Shown piece by piece: positions 1-9,152 of a stretch of DNA of 64,000 nt. A model generated the notes under the pieces. That model did not search any database. It had not been told where the DNA came from and saw only the letters and a list, made by a program, of their open reading frames with translations. The first letter of the stretch is position 1. The number at the start of each line of letters is the position of its first letter. The DNA lies in contig JASJBI010000022.1 of NCBI GenBank assembly GCA_030066595.1, positions 112,536 to 176,535 on the forward strand, given 5' to 3'. A program made the translations under genes and the position numbers. This stretch comes from Alphaproteobacteria bacterium (GTDB lineage Bacteria; Pseudomonadota; Alphaproteobacteria; JAJFFI01).

Positions 1-513
1 GACATCGAGGACATGAAGACGATGCTCGAGGCAACCCTGTCCTTCGCGCGCGACGATGCGGCACGGGAATCGCGCGCCCAGGTCGACCTCGCCTCGATGC
101 TGCAAAGCCTGTGCAGCGACATGGTCGACGCCGGGAAGGCGGCGACCTACCGGGGACCGGACCGGCTGGTCTTCGACTGTCGGCCGGTCGGCATGCGCCG
201 GGCGCTCGCCAATCTGATCGACAACGCCGCGAGCTACGGGCAGGAGGCCGAGGTGACGTTGGAGGAAGACGCGACCGAAGTGCGCGTTGTGGTGGCCGAC
301 CGTGGACCCGGCATTCCGGACGACAAGAAGGATCGGGTGTTCGCGCCGTTCTTCCGGCTCGAGGCCTCGCGCAGCCGCGACACCGGCGGCACCGGACTCG
401 GCCTCGCCGTGGCGCGCACCATCGTGCGCGGGCATGGCGGCGACATCGCGCTCGAGGACCGTCCCGGCGGCGGCCTGGTGGCGCGCGTGACGCTGCCGCG
501 GGCGACGGGTTGA
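1..513 (+). CDS. Sensor histidine kinase, C-terminal part (5' end outside window)
   Basis: The reading frame is open from base 1, so the start and the phospho-accepting His region lie upstream of the window. The visible 170 residues hold the end of the dimerisation helix (residues about 1-35) and a complete HATPase_c domain: an N box (NLIDNA), a G1 box (DRGPGIP), an F-box region around FAPFFRLE and a G2 box (GGTGLGLAVA). This is the ATP-binding domain of a membrane two-component kinase that phosphorylates a response regulator, probably encoded just upstream. The stimulus cannot be told because the sensory part is missing. It is not obviously linked to the DUF1326 gene, which starts about 180 bases later. 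Confidence 0.9.
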   Translation, partial: DIEDMKTMLEATLSFARDDAARESRAQVDLASMLQSLCSDMVDAGKAATYRGPDRLVFDCRPVGMRRALANLIDNAASYGQEAEVTLEEDATEVRVVVADRGPGIPDDKKDRVFAPFFRLEASRSRDTGGTGLGLAVARTIVRGHGGDIALEDRPGGGLVARVTLPRATG

Positions 514-646
514 AGCGGCTGAGGACCATGTCGGCAGTCGCTCGGCCGGCCAATTGAGCATTGTCCGAGGCGCCCTGCGAAGACCGCGCCGGTGGGTTTT
601 GTCACAGCACGGTGAAAAATCGTTCGCGTAACATCGCATCAGGTGG

Positions 647-674
647 CTATGTAATAATGCATAGTCTGCAGACT
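647..674. promoter_or_regulatory. Two adjacent dyads upstream of the DUF1326 gene
   Basis: CTATG (647-651) and CATAG (660-664) form a dyad with an 8-base spacer. It is followed at once by a perfect 12-base palindrome, AGTCTGCAGACT (663-674). Both lie just ahead of the ribosome-binding site AAGGAGG (683-689) of the next gene. Position and symmetry suggest a repressor or activator site for the DUF1326-DUF2182 pair. No regulator can be named, and short palindromes also arise by chance. Confidence 0.35.
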
Positions 675-694
675 GGCGCATGAAGGAGGCCATC

Positions 695-1336
695 ATGGCT
701 GGAATTGATTGGCGCTTCGAGGCGGTGGAACTGGCGACCTGCAATTGCGATTTCAGTTGCCCCTGTCAGTTCAACGCATTGCCGACCCATGGCGATTGCC
801 GCGCGGCGGTCGGCTACCGGATCGACAAGGGCCATTTCGGCGACACGGCCCTCGATGGCGTCGTCTTCGCCGCGCTCTGGGCCTGGCCGGGCGCCATCCA
901 CGAGGGCAGCGGCGAGGCCTGGTTGATCGTCGACGAAGGTGCGAGCGAGGCGCAGCGCAAGGCGATCGAAGCGCTGTTCCACGGCGAGGAAACGGAACCG
1001 GGCGCCAACATCTTCAGCGTCTTCACCAATGTCGTCGACACCTACCATCCCACGCACACCGCCAGCATCGCGTTCGAGGCGGATGTCGAGGAAAGACGCG
1101 GTAGCTTCTCCATCCCGGGCGTGATTGAGGCGCAGAGCGAGCCGATCAAGAACCCGGTGACGGGCGACCCCCATCACGTGCGGGTGACGCTGCCGCACGG
1201 CTTCGAATACCACGAGGCAGAATATGCGAGCGGCCGCGCGACCACCGGGGACAGCCCCATCGCGCTCGACTACAGCGACAGCCATGCGCATTTCGCCTAT
1301 CTGACCTGGACCCCGACCGGCCCCGTTCACGCCTGA
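695..1336 (+). CDS. DUF1326 domain-containing protein
   Basis: This 213-residue protein matches the DUF1326 family. Its N-terminus carries the Cys pattern CNCDFSCPCQ, which would suit metal binding or redox chemistry, though the biochemical role of the family is unknown. I start at ATG 695 because AAGGAGG (683-689) lies 5 bases ahead; the in-frame ATG at 680 overlaps that ribosome-binding site and is unlikely. The next gene is a DUF2182 membrane protein; these two families often occur side by side, so the pair probably works together, with the soluble Cys-rich protein near or on the membrane partner. There is no signal peptide. Function is inferred only from neighbourhood. Confidence 0.85.
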   Translation: MAGIDWRFEAVELATCNCDFSCPCQFNALPTHGDCRAAVGYRIDKGHFGDTALDGVVFAALWAWPGAIHEGSGEAWLIVDEGASEAQRKAIEALFHGEETEPGANIFSVFTNVVDTYHPTHTASIAFEADVEERRGSFSIPGVIEAQSEPIKNPVTGDPHHVRVTLPHGFEYHEAEYASGRATTGDSPIALDYSDSHAHFAYLTWTPTGPVHA

Positions 1337-1373
1337 CCCGGCGCGGAGGCGAGGAGAGCGCGACAGCGCTTGA

Positions 1374-2276
1374 ATGCCACCCCGCCGGAGCGGTAAACCG
1401 TCGGAGACGAGCGTTTTGGAAAGAGGCGCCGGCTTGACCATCGATCAGGCTTTGCAGGGGGCCCTCAAGCGCGACCGCATGATCGTGCTGGCCGCGCTGG
1501 CCGCGGTTATGCTCTTGTCCTGGGCCTATATCCTGGCCGGCGCCGGCATGGGCATGTCGGCCCTTGAGATGACCCGGATGAGCGGGGCTCCGGGCGAGGC
1601 GGCCGCCGGCGGATCCGGCGCGGCGTCTATGGGCATGGGCATGATGACGCCCGCGAGCTGGGGTTTCGCTTACGCGGCGCTGATGTTCTTCATGTGGTGG
1701 ATCATGATGATCGCCATGATGCTGCCGAGCGCGACGCCCATGATCCTGCTGTTCGCCACGGTCAACCGCAAGCAGCGCGACCGGGGCAACGCTTATGTCT
1801 CGACCGGCATCTTCGCGTCCGCCTATCTCCTCGCCTGGGCCGGGTTCAGCCTGGTCGCCGTGGCCCTGCAATGGGGCTTCGAGCGGCTGGCCTGGCTGTC
1901 GCCGATGATGGTCAGCACCAGCGCGGTTCTCGGCGCGTTCTTGCTGCTGGCCGCGGGGCTCTACCAGCTCACGCCGGTCAAGCAGGCCTGCCTGAGGCAC
2001 TGCCGCTCGCCGCTCCATTTCATCTCCAGCCGGTGGCGCACGGGCCGGGGCGGCGCCTTGATCATGGGCCTGGAACACGGCGCCTTCTGCGTCGGCTGCT
2101 GCTGGTTCCTGATGGGGCTATTGTTCTTCGGCGGGGTGATGAATCTCTACTGGATCGCGGGCCTTGCCCTCTTCGTCCTGCTCGAGAAGACGATCCCGGC
2201 GGGGCACTGGCTGGGCTACGCCACCGGCCTGGCACTGATGGCCTGGGGCGGCGTGGTGCTGGTCCGAGCCTTCTGA
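1374..2276 (+). CDS. DUF2182 integral membrane protein
   Basis: Up to 300 residues, belonging to DUF2182, described as predicted metal-binding integral membrane proteins. Hydrophobic segments are visible near residues 36-57, 98-117, 145-165, 180-200, 235-260 and 270-297. A Met-rich stretch (MGMGMM, WWIMMIAMML) and the motif HGAFCVGCCW are candidate soft-metal ligands. The start is uncertain: ATG 1374 is used here, but TTG 1434 lies 7 bases after AAGAGG and gives an N-terminus (TIDQALQGALKRDR) that better fits the family. It follows the DUF1326 gene by 37 bases and probably shares its transcript. Confidence 0.85.
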   Translation: MPPRRSGKPSETSVLERGAGLTIDQALQGALKRDRMIVLAALAAVMLLSWAYILAGAGMGMSALEMTRMSGAPGEAAAGGSGAASMGMGMMTPASWGFAYAALMFFMWWIMMIAMMLPSATPMILLFATVNRKQRDRGNAYVSTGIFASAYLLAWAGFSLVAVALQWGFERLAWLSPMMVSTSAVLGAFLLLAAGLYQLTPVKQACLRHCRSPLHFISSRWRTGRGGALIMGLEHGAFCVGCCWFLMGLLFFGGVMNLYWIAGLALFVLLEKTIPAGHWLGYATGLALMAWGGVVLVRAF

Positions 2277-2283
2277 CCTCCGC

Positions 2284-2475
2284 CTACAGGTTGAAGCGGA
2301 CCAGGATCACGTCGCCGTCCTTGACCACATAGTCCTATCCTTCCTGGCGCATCTTGCCGGCGTCCCGCGCGCCCTGTTCGCCGCCGCAGGCGATGAAATC
2401 CTCGTATGAAACCGTCTCGGCCTTGATGAAGCCGCGCTGGACGTCCGTGTGGATCACGCCCGCGGCCTCGGGCGC
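2284..2475 (-). pseudogene. Decayed 3'-end fragment of ychF
   Basis: These 192 bases align without gaps to the last 192 bases of the intact ychF (5509-5700), with about 15 differences counted by eye (roughly 92 percent identity). Only the TGS-domain end is present, from about [10 protein letters not shown] to the stop. It is broken: the codon for a conserved Lys has become a stop (TAG, complement of 2335-2337). Similarity ends abruptly at 2475 in a short GC-rich stretch, and 2476-2577 holds only the leader of the next gene. Fragment and intact copy bracket the protease gene as direct repeats. This looks like the scar of an integration or unequal duplication at the ychF 3' end. Confidence 0.88.
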
Positions 2476-2577
2476 GGCCGCGTCCGCCAATCCGTCCGTC
2501 CTGTGGCGTTGCTCACAGCTTCGCCGGGCCATCCCGACTAGCATTGCCAACGTCAACGTTCGCAGAGGGGACGCACC

Positions 2578-5193
2578 ATGCTCGCGCACAACCGCTTGTG
2601 TATTCCAGCTTTTCTGCTGTCAGGCATCTTTGCCGTGTTTGTGCCTCTAACCGGCGACGCGTTGGCGGCGGAGCCGTTCCCCGTCGGGCCAGGGTCGAGG
2701 GTGTGCATCGGCAATACCGGTGACGCGAGCAGCAGCTCTAACGATCCGACGGAAAGCGCCGCAACCTTCTTCGAGCAGTTCACGGTCACGAAGGCCGGCG
2801 CCAATGGCAAGTTCCTGAAGGAGCACTCGGCAACCGCCGAGGTCGGCATCCTCTTCAAGCCCCTGATCGACTTTGAGGCGTCGATGACCGTGTTTCCCCA
2901 GTACAGCGGCGTACTCGGGGGCGGGGGCCCCGCGGCGACGAACAAGGCGAACTTCCGGCTCGACCTCATCCTTCGAGACGTCACCGAGGGTGTCGACCTC
3001 GATTCCGACAAGATCGACGACATAGAGCAAACGAGTGGTTCGAAAACCGTTGTCCAAGACCTGTTCGACCCTCCGTCCGGCACCGTTTCGGCGGCGTTCC
3101 AGCACGATCACGAGTACGAAGTCGTCATTCGGCTGAGCGTGAAAGCGAAGGGCGCCGGCACGAAAGCGGACTTCTTTACAGATTTCAAAGGCGCCCGCTA
3201 CGCCTGCATCGACTTCGCAACCACGCTCGCCGATAGCGATGGTGACGGCCTGTATGACGAGTGGGAAACCACCGGCATCGACGTCGACGGCGACGGTCAG
3301 GTCGACCTGGCGCCCGATCAGCTGGGCCTCGACTATCGAGGCGAGCCCATCACCCTCGATCCCAACAAGAAGGATGTGCTGGTCGAGATCGACTATTTCG
3401 ACTGCGCCGCCGGTGGTGATTGCGCGGACGGCGACCAGCACACGCATCGGCCACAGGATGAAGCCCTGGATCGCGTTCGCGAAGTCTTTGCGGCGGCGCC
3501 CGTCAGCAACCCTGGCGACGAGGGCATCAATCTCTGGATCGTCAGAGACCAGGCGCTGCCGCATCGCGAGTTCTGCAACCTCGACGCCACCTGTTTCGAT
3601 CAAATCAAGCCCGACAACTTCGGCGCATCCGACACCGGGGATCCCCTGAAGGTGGCCGCCCGCAGGCTGATTTTTCACTACAGTCTTTGGGTTCACAAGA
3701 TCGGCGACCCCGACAACCCCACGACCATTCTGGGAGTCGGCGAGGTGCCGGGCAACGATACCCTCATTTCACTTGGTGGCTGGACTGGCGACAGCGGTAG
3801 CGTATTCGAGCAAGCGGTGACGTTCATGCACGAGTTGGGCCACAACCTGGGTCTCCAACATGGTGGTTCGGACGAACGGAACTGCAAGCCCAACCATCTC
3901 AGCATCATGAGCTACACCTGGGCCGCCACCGGACTGCTCACCGAGCCCGGCGAGCTCGAAGGCGTGATCGACTATTCCCGTAAGGCCTTGCCGGAAAGCG
4001 GCACCCTCAAGGAGTCGAACCTAGACGAGAGCATTGGCATTCAGGATGGCGGCTTCATCACGTTCTACGGGCCGCCCGCCGATCTGGACGGGATCAATCA
4101 GGGCGGCGAGGACACGCCGATCGAGGACGACTGGCACGTGGGCGAAGGCTCCGGCCCGATCGACTGGGATCAGGACGGCGCAACCAGCGAGACCCCCGCC
4201 GATCCGACGGACATCAATTTTCTGGGCATCCCCGGATGTGGGGCATCTCCGGGCGAAAGCCTCCACGGCCACGATGACTGGGCGAACCTGATCTACAATT
4301 TCCGGGCCACCGACAACTTCCTGTTGGGCATTCACCAGGTTGCCGACGAAACCTTCGATTTCGAGACGGCCCAGCGGGTTCGCGAACGGGTCTGGTGGAG
4401 CGGGCTTGAGGAGCTCTACGAATACAGCGGCAAGCTCGTTTGCGGGGTGCAGGGCGATTCCGACAAGTTCAGCCTGACCCGCGGCGGCTATGCCACGACC
4501 ATCAATGTGCACAACCCCAACCGCAAGCCCGTCACCTTCTACCATAAGCTTGCACTCAGCCTGCCCGGCCGGGACAAGGTGGAACGGCGTATCTACCCGC
4601 TCGGTTTCGCCCGCCTGGACTATGACGAAGCCCTCAAGGCTGACTGCGACGACGTCAGGGAGGCACTGTTTCCGGACGGCCTGCCCGAGGGCTTCATTGA
4701 GGGTTTCCTGGTCGTGCAGAGTCCGCGGAGCCTGGATGTCGTTGGCGTCTACACCACCGCCGCGCTCGCCGAGAATGGAAAGCCAGCACGCCACAGCAGC
4801 ATCGATGTGGAGCCCGTGCCGGAGCGTCGGACCCAATTGGCGCGCCCGGATTTGGTGATCCGCAAAGTCGACATCAATACCCGGTGCGGGTCTGCGATCA
4901 CATGTAGCGTGAGCGGCGGCTTCGAAGTGGCAAACGTCGGCACGGCAGACGCCAGCCCGTTCCAGGTAAGCATCCGTCTGCAGCCCGGTGAAAAGGTCAT
5001 TGCGACCGTGGCCGTTGAACAGAACCTGGGACCAAACGAGAGCGTGACCAAAAACTTTGACGGCCAGTTTGCGCAGCCGGACCTCACCGACGGCTCGGAA
5101 ATCTGTGTCGCGGCCGATCTCCCGGCCGACGTGGTCGACGAGAGACGCGAAGACAACAACGAAACTTGCGTCGCGGTTTCGTTGACTCCGTAG
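2578..5193 (+). CDS. Secreted metzincin-type zinc metalloprotease with CARDB-like C-terminus
   Basis: An 871-residue exported protein. Residues 1-31 form a signal peptide ending in ALA before AEP. A Ca-binding Asp repeat lies near residues 218-245 (DSDGDG, DVDGDG). The zinc site is [11 protein letters not shown] at 418-428, the HExxHxxGxxH signature of metzincins, followed by a plausible Met-turn (SIMSY, 442-446). The last 115 residues resemble a CARDB or Ig-like adhesion module (FEVANVG, EDNNET). It should be an extracellular or periplasmic endopeptidase; the substrate is unknown. A GAGGGG ribosome-binding site precedes ATG 2578. Base composition looks less GC-rich than the flanking genes, and it lies between a ychF fragment and a MITE-like element, which suggests acquisition. 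I do not recognise a named family for the whole protein. Confidence 0.82.
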   Translation: MLAHNRLCIPAFLLSGIFAVFVPLTGDALAAEPFPVGPGSRVCIGNTGDASSSSNDPTESAATFFEQFTVTKAGANGKFLKEHSATAEVGILFKPLIDFEASMTVFPQYSGVLGGGGPAATNKANFRLDLILRDVTEGVDLDSDKIDDIEQTSGSKTVVQDLFDPPSGTVSAAFQHDHEYEVVIRLSVKAKGAGTKADFFTDFKGARYACIDFATTLADSDGDGLYDEWETTGIDVDGDGQVDLAPDQLGLDYRGEPITLDPNKKDVLVEIDYFDCAAGGDCADGDQHTHRPQDEALDRVREVFAAAPVSNPGDEGINLWIVRDQALPHREFCNLDATCFDQIKPDNFGASDTGDPLKVAARRLIFHYSLWVHKIGDPDNPTTILGVGEVPGNDTLISLGGWTGDSGSVFEQAVTFMHELGHNLGLQHGGSDERNCKPNHLSIMSYTWAATGLLTEPGELEGVIDYSRKALPESGTLKESNLDESIGIQDGGFITFYGPPADLDGINQGGEDTPIEDDWHVGEGSGPIDWDQDGATSETPADPTDINFLGIPGCGASPGESLHGHDDWANLIYNFRATDNFLLGIHQVADETFDFETAQRVRERVWWSGLEELYEYSGKLVCGVQGDSDKFSLTRGGYATTINVHNPNRKPVTFYHKLALSLPGRDKVERRIYPLGFARLDYDEALKADCDDVREALFPDGLPEGFIEGFLVVQSPRSLDVVGVYTTAALAENGKPARHSSIDVEPVPERRTQLARPDLVIRKVDINTRCGSAITCSVSGGFEVANVGTADASPFQVSIRLQPGEKVIATVAVEQNLGPNESVTKNFDGQFAQPDLTDGSEICVAADLPADVVDERREDNNETCVAVSLTP

Positions 5194-5238
5194 GCCACTC
5201 GCTGCCCCGAGGTGCCGCGGCGCTGTCTTGCCGCCCGG

Positions 5239-5512
5239 CTAGAGCATGATCGGGTCATATCGACACAATTCTGTTGCGGTTTGGGGGCGGCAGACCGCCA
5301 GGCGCCGTCCGCAACGCGATGCCTGGGCATCGGGTCAGGGCGGCAACGCCGCGGCTGCCCGCCCAAACGCAACCCTGTCGGGCCGGGGCCTTTGCCGCCA
5401 TGACGTCGTCAAACGCCTTGCCCGTATGGCGGATACGCTCTGCGGCGCCTTCCTGGTCATGGCGAAAAATGCCTCCGGCAGAATGGGTCGATGTGACCCG
5501 ATCATGCTCTAG
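5239..5512. mobile_element. MITE-like element with CTAG-ended inverted repeats
   Basis: This 274-base non-coding element has 22-base terminal inverted repeats: 5239-5260 begins CTAGAGCATGATCGGGTCA, and 5491-5512 is its complement with one mismatch. Weaker complementarity continues another 12 to 15 bases inward. No transposase is encoded. Both ends terminate in CTAG. The right end overlaps the stop codon of ychF (complement of 5509-5511), so the element abuts or supplies that stop. A related but less complete copy of its right half lies at 34449-34574. Non-autonomous elements with CTAGAGCATGAT-type ends are frequent in Alphaproteobacteria. Confidence 0.8.
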
Positions 5513-6609
5513 ACGTTGAACCGGACCAAGATCACGTCGCCGTCCTGGACCACGTAGTCCTTGCCCTCCTGGCGCATCTTGCCGGCGTCACGCGCGCCCT
5601 GTTCGCCGCCGCAGGCGATGAAGTCCTCGTATGAGACCGTCTCGGCCTTGATGAAGCCGCGCTGGAAGTCTGTGTGGATCACGCCCGCGGCTTCGGGCGC
5701 CTTGGTGCCCGCGGGGATGGTCCAGGCGCGGGTTTCCTTGGGGCCCGTGGTGAAGAAAGTGATCAGGCCCAAGAGCGCATAGCCCGCCCGTTTGATCCGG
5801 TCCAGGCCGGCCTCTTCCAAACCCAGGCTCTCGAGGAACGCGCGCTTCTCGTCCGGATCGGTGAGCTGTGCGATCTCGGCCTCGATGGCCGCCGAGATCA
5901 CCACGCACTGGGCGCCCTCGGCCTTGGCCTTCTCCTTCAGCCGATCGGAATGCGCATTGCCGGTCGCGGCCGAGGCCTCGTCCACATTGGCGATGTACAT
6001 GACCGGCTTGGCGGTCAGCAGCTGCAACTGGCGGAACTCGTCCTCCCGGCCTTCGGGGATCTCGGCCGTGCGTGCGGGCCGCCCGGCCCGCAGCGCGGCC
6101 AGGGCCGGTTCCATGACCTGCAACAGCGCCTTGGCCTCCTTGTCGCCGCCGGTCACGCGCTTGGCCGCGGCCTCCGCCCGCCGCTCCAGGGACTCCAGGT
6201 CGGCGATCATGAGCTCGGTCTCGACCGTCTCCGCGTCCCGGATCGGGTCCACCGTGTCCTCCACGTGGGACACGTCGCCGCCCTCGAAACAGCGCAGCAC
6301 ATGGGCGATCGCGTCGACCTCGCGGATGTGGCCCAGGAACTGGTTGCCCAGGCCTTCGCCCTTGCTGGCGCCGCGCACCAGCCCGGCGATGTCGACGAAC
6401 TCGATTTGCGCCGCGATCGCCTTGGGCGACTTGGTGATCCTGTGGATCTCGTAAAGGCGGGAATGGGGCACCGCGACCCGGCCGACATTGGGCTCGATGG
6501 TGCAGAACGGATAGTTCGAGGCCTCGGCCGCCTGGGTCGCGGTCAGCGCATTGAACAAGGTGGACTTGCCGACATTGGGCAGGCCGACGATGCCGCAGTT
6601 AAAGCCCAT
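5509..6609 (-). CDS. ychF: Redox-regulated ATPase/GTPase YchF
   Basis: A full-length 366-residue OBG-family P-loop NTPase (E. coli YchF has 363). The N-terminus has GLPNVGKSTLFNAL (P-loop), followed by DIAGLV (G3) and a coiled middle region. The C-terminal TGS domain runs from about residue 280 to RFNV. YchF binds ATP in preference to GTP, associates with ribosomes and affects translation and oxidative-stress responses. Its start overlaps the end of pth by 11 bases, so the two are translationally coupled. The stop codon coincides with the terminal CTAG of the neighbouring MITE-like element, and its last 192 bases are duplicated in decayed form at 2284-2475. Confidence 0.97.
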   Translation of the reverse strand: MGFNCGIVGLPNVGKSTLFNALTATQAAEASNYPFCTIEPNVGRVAVPHSRLYEIHRITKSPKAIAAQIEFVDIAGLVRGASKGEGLGNQFLGHIREVDAIAHVLRCFEGGDVSHVEDTVDPIRDAETVETELMIADLESLERRAEAAAKRVTGGDKEAKALLQVMEPALAALRAGRPARTAEIPEGREDEFRQLQLLTAKPVMYIANVDEASAATGNAHSDRLKEKAKAEGAQCVVISAAIEAEIAQLTDPDEKRAFLESLGLEEAGLDRIKRAGYALLGLITFFTTGPKETRAWTIPAGTKAPEAAGVIHTDFQRGFIKAETVSYEDFIACGGEQGARDAGKMRQEGKDYVVQDGDVILVRFNV

Positions 6610-7240
6610 CGCCGTCCGCGCCGGTGTTGGTCTGCTCCTCGTCCCCCGCAGTTGGTTTAGGCTTGGGTCTCGGCGGGTTGATCAGCGTGCTGACCCGGTT
6701 CATGAAGCGGCCATCCTGGCCGGCGACGAGCAGCGGGATGGCCTCGGCCACTGCGTCGACCACCTTGTCGACCAAGGGTCGCTCCTCCTTGCGGAAATCG
6801 GACAGCACATAGCGTTCCACCAGATGCTTCTCGCCCGGGTGGCCCACGCCGATGCGGACCCGCCAATAGTCCTTGCCGAGATGGGAATCGAGGCTGCGGA
6901 TGCCGTTGTGGCCCCCGGCCCCGCCGCCGCGCTTGACCCGCACCTTGCCGGGCGCCAGGTCGATCTCGTCGTACAGCACGATGACCCGCTCGAGCGGGAT
7001 CTTGTAGAAGCGCACCGCTTCGCCGACGGACGCGCCCGACTCGTTCATGTAGGTGGTGGGCTCGAGCGCCAGGACCTTCTCGCCGTGCAACAGGCCTTCG
7101 GCCAGCCGCCCGCGGAAGCGGGCCCGGAAGGGGCCGAAGCCATGGCGCCGGACGATTTCGTCCAGCACCATGAAGCCGAGATTGTGCCGGTGGCCCGCGT
7201 AGCTCGGCCCGGGATTGCCGAGCCCGACCAGGAGATGCAT
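6599..7240 (-). CDS. pth: Peptidyl-tRNA hydrolase
   Basis: This 213-residue Pth-family enzyme releases tRNA from prematurely dropped peptidyl-tRNA by cleaving the ester bond. Family residues are visible: Asn9 in GLGNPG, the catalytic His19 (HRHNLGF), PTTYMNESG, YDEIDL with its Asp, and GGHNGIRS. The C-terminus has a Pro/Lys-rich low-complexity tail (PPRPKPKPTAGDEEQ) that extends beyond the core of about 190 residues. It lies between rplY and ychF in the usual alphaproteobacterial order rplY-pth-ychF, 27 bases after rplY, and overlaps ychF by 11 bases. Confidence 0.97.
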   Translation of the reverse strand: MHLLVGLGNPGPSYAGHRHNLGFMVLDEIVRRHGFGPFRARFRGRLAEGLLHGEKVLALEPTTYMNESGASVGEAVRFYKIPLERVIVLYDEIDLAPGKVRVKRGGGAGGHNGIRSLDSHLGKDYWRVRIGVGHPGEKHLVERYVLSDFRKEERPLVDKVVDAVAEAIPLLVAGQDGRFMNRVSTLINPPRPKPKPTAGDEEQTNTGADGDGL

Positions 7241-7267
7241 GGCTGGCCGCTCCGTCTACGCGCGCCC

Positions 7268-7969
7268 CTACTCGGACTCCGGCTTTTCCTCTTCGCCTTC
7301 GGTCTCTTCGCCTTCGCCCTCGACTTCCTCGCCGGGCTCCACGCCCTCGAGCTCTTCCTCTTCGGCCTCCGCCGCCTCCGCGGCCGCTTCCTCGGCCACC
7401 ACGGTCGGCGCGGCGACGGTCGCAACGGTGAAGTCCCGATCGGCGATCGTCGGCTCGACGCCCGCGGGCATCTCCACCATGCTGATATGCACGCTGTCGC
7501 CGATATCCAGGCCGGTGAGATCGAAACGGAACTCTTCCGGGATGTTGTCGACCGTGGTGTTCACCTCGATCGTATAGCGCACCACGTTCAGCACGCCGCC
7601 GCGGGTCAGGCCGGGACTCTCTTCCTCGTTGGCGAACACCACCGGGATCTCGACGGTGACCTTGGTACGGCCGGTGACCCGCAGGAAGTCCACATGCAGC
7701 GGCACGTCGGTCACTGGGTGGAACTGCACGTCGCGGGCCATGACCCGATGGTCCTCGCCGTCCACCTTGACGTTGTACTGCCGAATGTAGAAGCCGCCGG
7801 ACCTGAGCGCGCGCGTCAGCGCCCGCGGGTCGATGGCGATCAGCTTGGTCGGCTTCTGGTCCCCGTAGATCACTGCCGGGACCAGGCCCGCATTGCGCGT
7901 TGACCGGGCGGCCCCCTTTCCGGACCGGTCGCGCGCTTGCGCCTCCATGGTCGCGATTTCCGTCATCAT
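7268..7969 (-). CDS. rplY: 50S ribosomal protein L25/general stress protein Ctc
   Basis: A 233-residue long-form L25 (Ctc type), which binds 5S rRNA in the 50S subunit. It has an N-terminal 5S-binding domain (residues about 5-95, GKGAARSTRNAGLVPAVIYG) and a C-terminal TL5-type beta domain (about 100-190). A strongly acidic Glu-rich tail of some 40 residues follows, as in many alphaproteobacterial orthologues. The start is the ATG pair at 7969/7966: AAGGAG (7974-7979) sits 4 or 7 bases upstream, and the frame further upstream lacks family character. It is followed by pth and ychF, and prs lies upstream on the same strand. Confidence 0.95.
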   Translation of the reverse strand: MMTEIATMEAQARDRSGKGAARSTRNAGLVPAVIYGDQKPTKLIAIDPRALTRALRSGGFYIRQYNVKVDGEDHRVMARDVQFHPVTDVPLHVDFLRVTGRTKVTVEIPVVFANEEESPGLTRGGVLNVVRYTIEVNTTVDNIPEEFRFDLTGLDIGDSVHISMVEMPAGVEPTIADRDFTVATVAAPTVVAEEAAAEAAEAEEEELEGVEPGEEVEGEGEETEGEEEKPESE

Positions 7970-8060
7970 CTTGCTCCTTGCACTTGGCGGCGGAGCGCCG
8001 TTCGGGCGGTCCGCATCTCGGCGCCGGCCTCCAGGGGTGCCGGCGCGCAGAAACTCATCT

Positions 8061-8993
8061 CTAGTCGAACAGGCTCGAGACCGAGCTTTCCTCGCTGATC
8101 CGGTTGATCGCCTCGCCCAGCAGGGGGGCGATCGTAAGCTGCCGGATCGTCTGCGACACACGCACGGCCTCGGTCGCCAGGATGCTGTCGGTGATCACCA
8201 CCTGGTCCAGCGGCGAGGAGGAAATCCGGCCCACCGCCCCGCCCGACAACACCCCATGGGTGATGTAGGCGGCCACGGAGGCCGCACCCTCCTGCATCAG
8301 CGCTTCGGCGGCGTTGCACAGGGTGCCGCCGGAATCGACGATGTCGTCAACCAAGATACAGCGGCGCTGGCTGACCTCGCCGATGATGTGCATCACCTCG
8401 GACACCCCGGCCCGTTCGCGGCGCTTATCTATGATTGCGAGGTCGGCGTCAAGGCGCTTGGCGATGGCCCGGGCGCGGATCACGCCGCCCACGTCCGGGG
8501 ACACGATCACCAGGTCGTCGCCATTGAACTTCTCGTTGATATCCTTACCGAATTCCGGTGCGGCGTAGAGGTTGTCGGTGGGGATGTCGAAGAAGCCCTG
8601 GATCTGTCCGGCATGCAGGTCGACAGTCAAGACCCGGCCTGCGCCCGCCGTGGTGATGAGATTGGCCACCAGCTTGGCCGAGATCGGCGTGCGCGGTCCG
8701 GTCTTGCGGTCCTGGCGGGCATAGCCGTAGTAGGGGATCACCGCGGTAATCCGGCGCGCCGACGAGCGATGCAGCGCGTCGATCGTGACCAACAGCTCCA
8801 TCAGGTTGTCGTTTGCCGGGTAGGACGTGGACTGGATCACGAACGCGTCCTCGCCGCGCATGTTCTCCAGGATCTCGACGAAGATCTCCTGGTCGGAGAA
8901 TCGCCGGATGCTGGCGCGAGTGAGCGGCGTGTTCAGATAGGCCGATATCGCCTCGGCCAAAGGCGGATTGCTATTGCCCGCAATCAGCTTCAT
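8061..8993 (-). CDS. prs: Ribose-phosphate pyrophosphokinase
   Basis: This 310-residue PRPP synthetase makes 5-phosphoribosyl 1-diphosphate from ribose 5-phosphate and ATP, feeding purine, pyrimidine, NAD, His and Trp synthesis in the cytosol. Visible signatures are [10 protein letters not shown], the ATP-site region YARQDRK, the divalent-cation-binding [12 protein letters not shown], and the PRPP-binding loop [11 protein letters not shown]. The length matches class I enzymes. It lies upstream of rplY on the same strand with a gap of about 90 bases, the usual order in this class. The 160 bases beyond its start show no other feature. Confidence 0.97.
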   Translation of the reverse strand: MKLIAGNSNPPLAEAISAYLNTPLTRASIRRFSDQEIFVEILENMRGEDAFVIQSTSYPANDNLMELLVTIDALHRSSARRITAVIPYYGYARQDRKTGPRTPISAKLVANLITTAGAGRVLTVDLHAGQIQGFFDIPTDNLYAAPEFGKDINEKFNGDDLVIVSPDVGGVIRARAIAKRLDADLAIIDKRRERAGVSEVMHIIGEVSQRRCILVDDIVDSGGTLCNAAEALMQEGAASVAAYITHGVLSGGAVGRISSSPLDQVVITDSILATEAVRVSQTIRQLTIAPLLGEAINRISEESSVSSLFD

Positions 8994-9152
8994 CTGGATG
9001 GCTCAATTGCTGCCCCATTGGACGCGACAGGGCTAGCCCCCTCGGACCGCCTGAGAAACGACGTCTTTTCTTGGTGCCCCTAGTGCTCCCCCCCGTCGGA
9101 ACGGCCGCAATCTAGCAGGGGGTCCGGACGGTGTAAACGACCGAGCCGGACC

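Noticed and set aside
2284..5512. Genomic island with integrase
   Set aside because: No integrase, transposase or relaxase gene lies between the two ychF ends, so only a small insertion or duplication can be claimed.
5212..5519. Several short plus-strand frames inside the MITE-like element
   Set aside because: They lie wholly within a repeat with inverted ends, have no ribosome-binding site, and the sibling copy at 34449-34574 does not preserve the frames.
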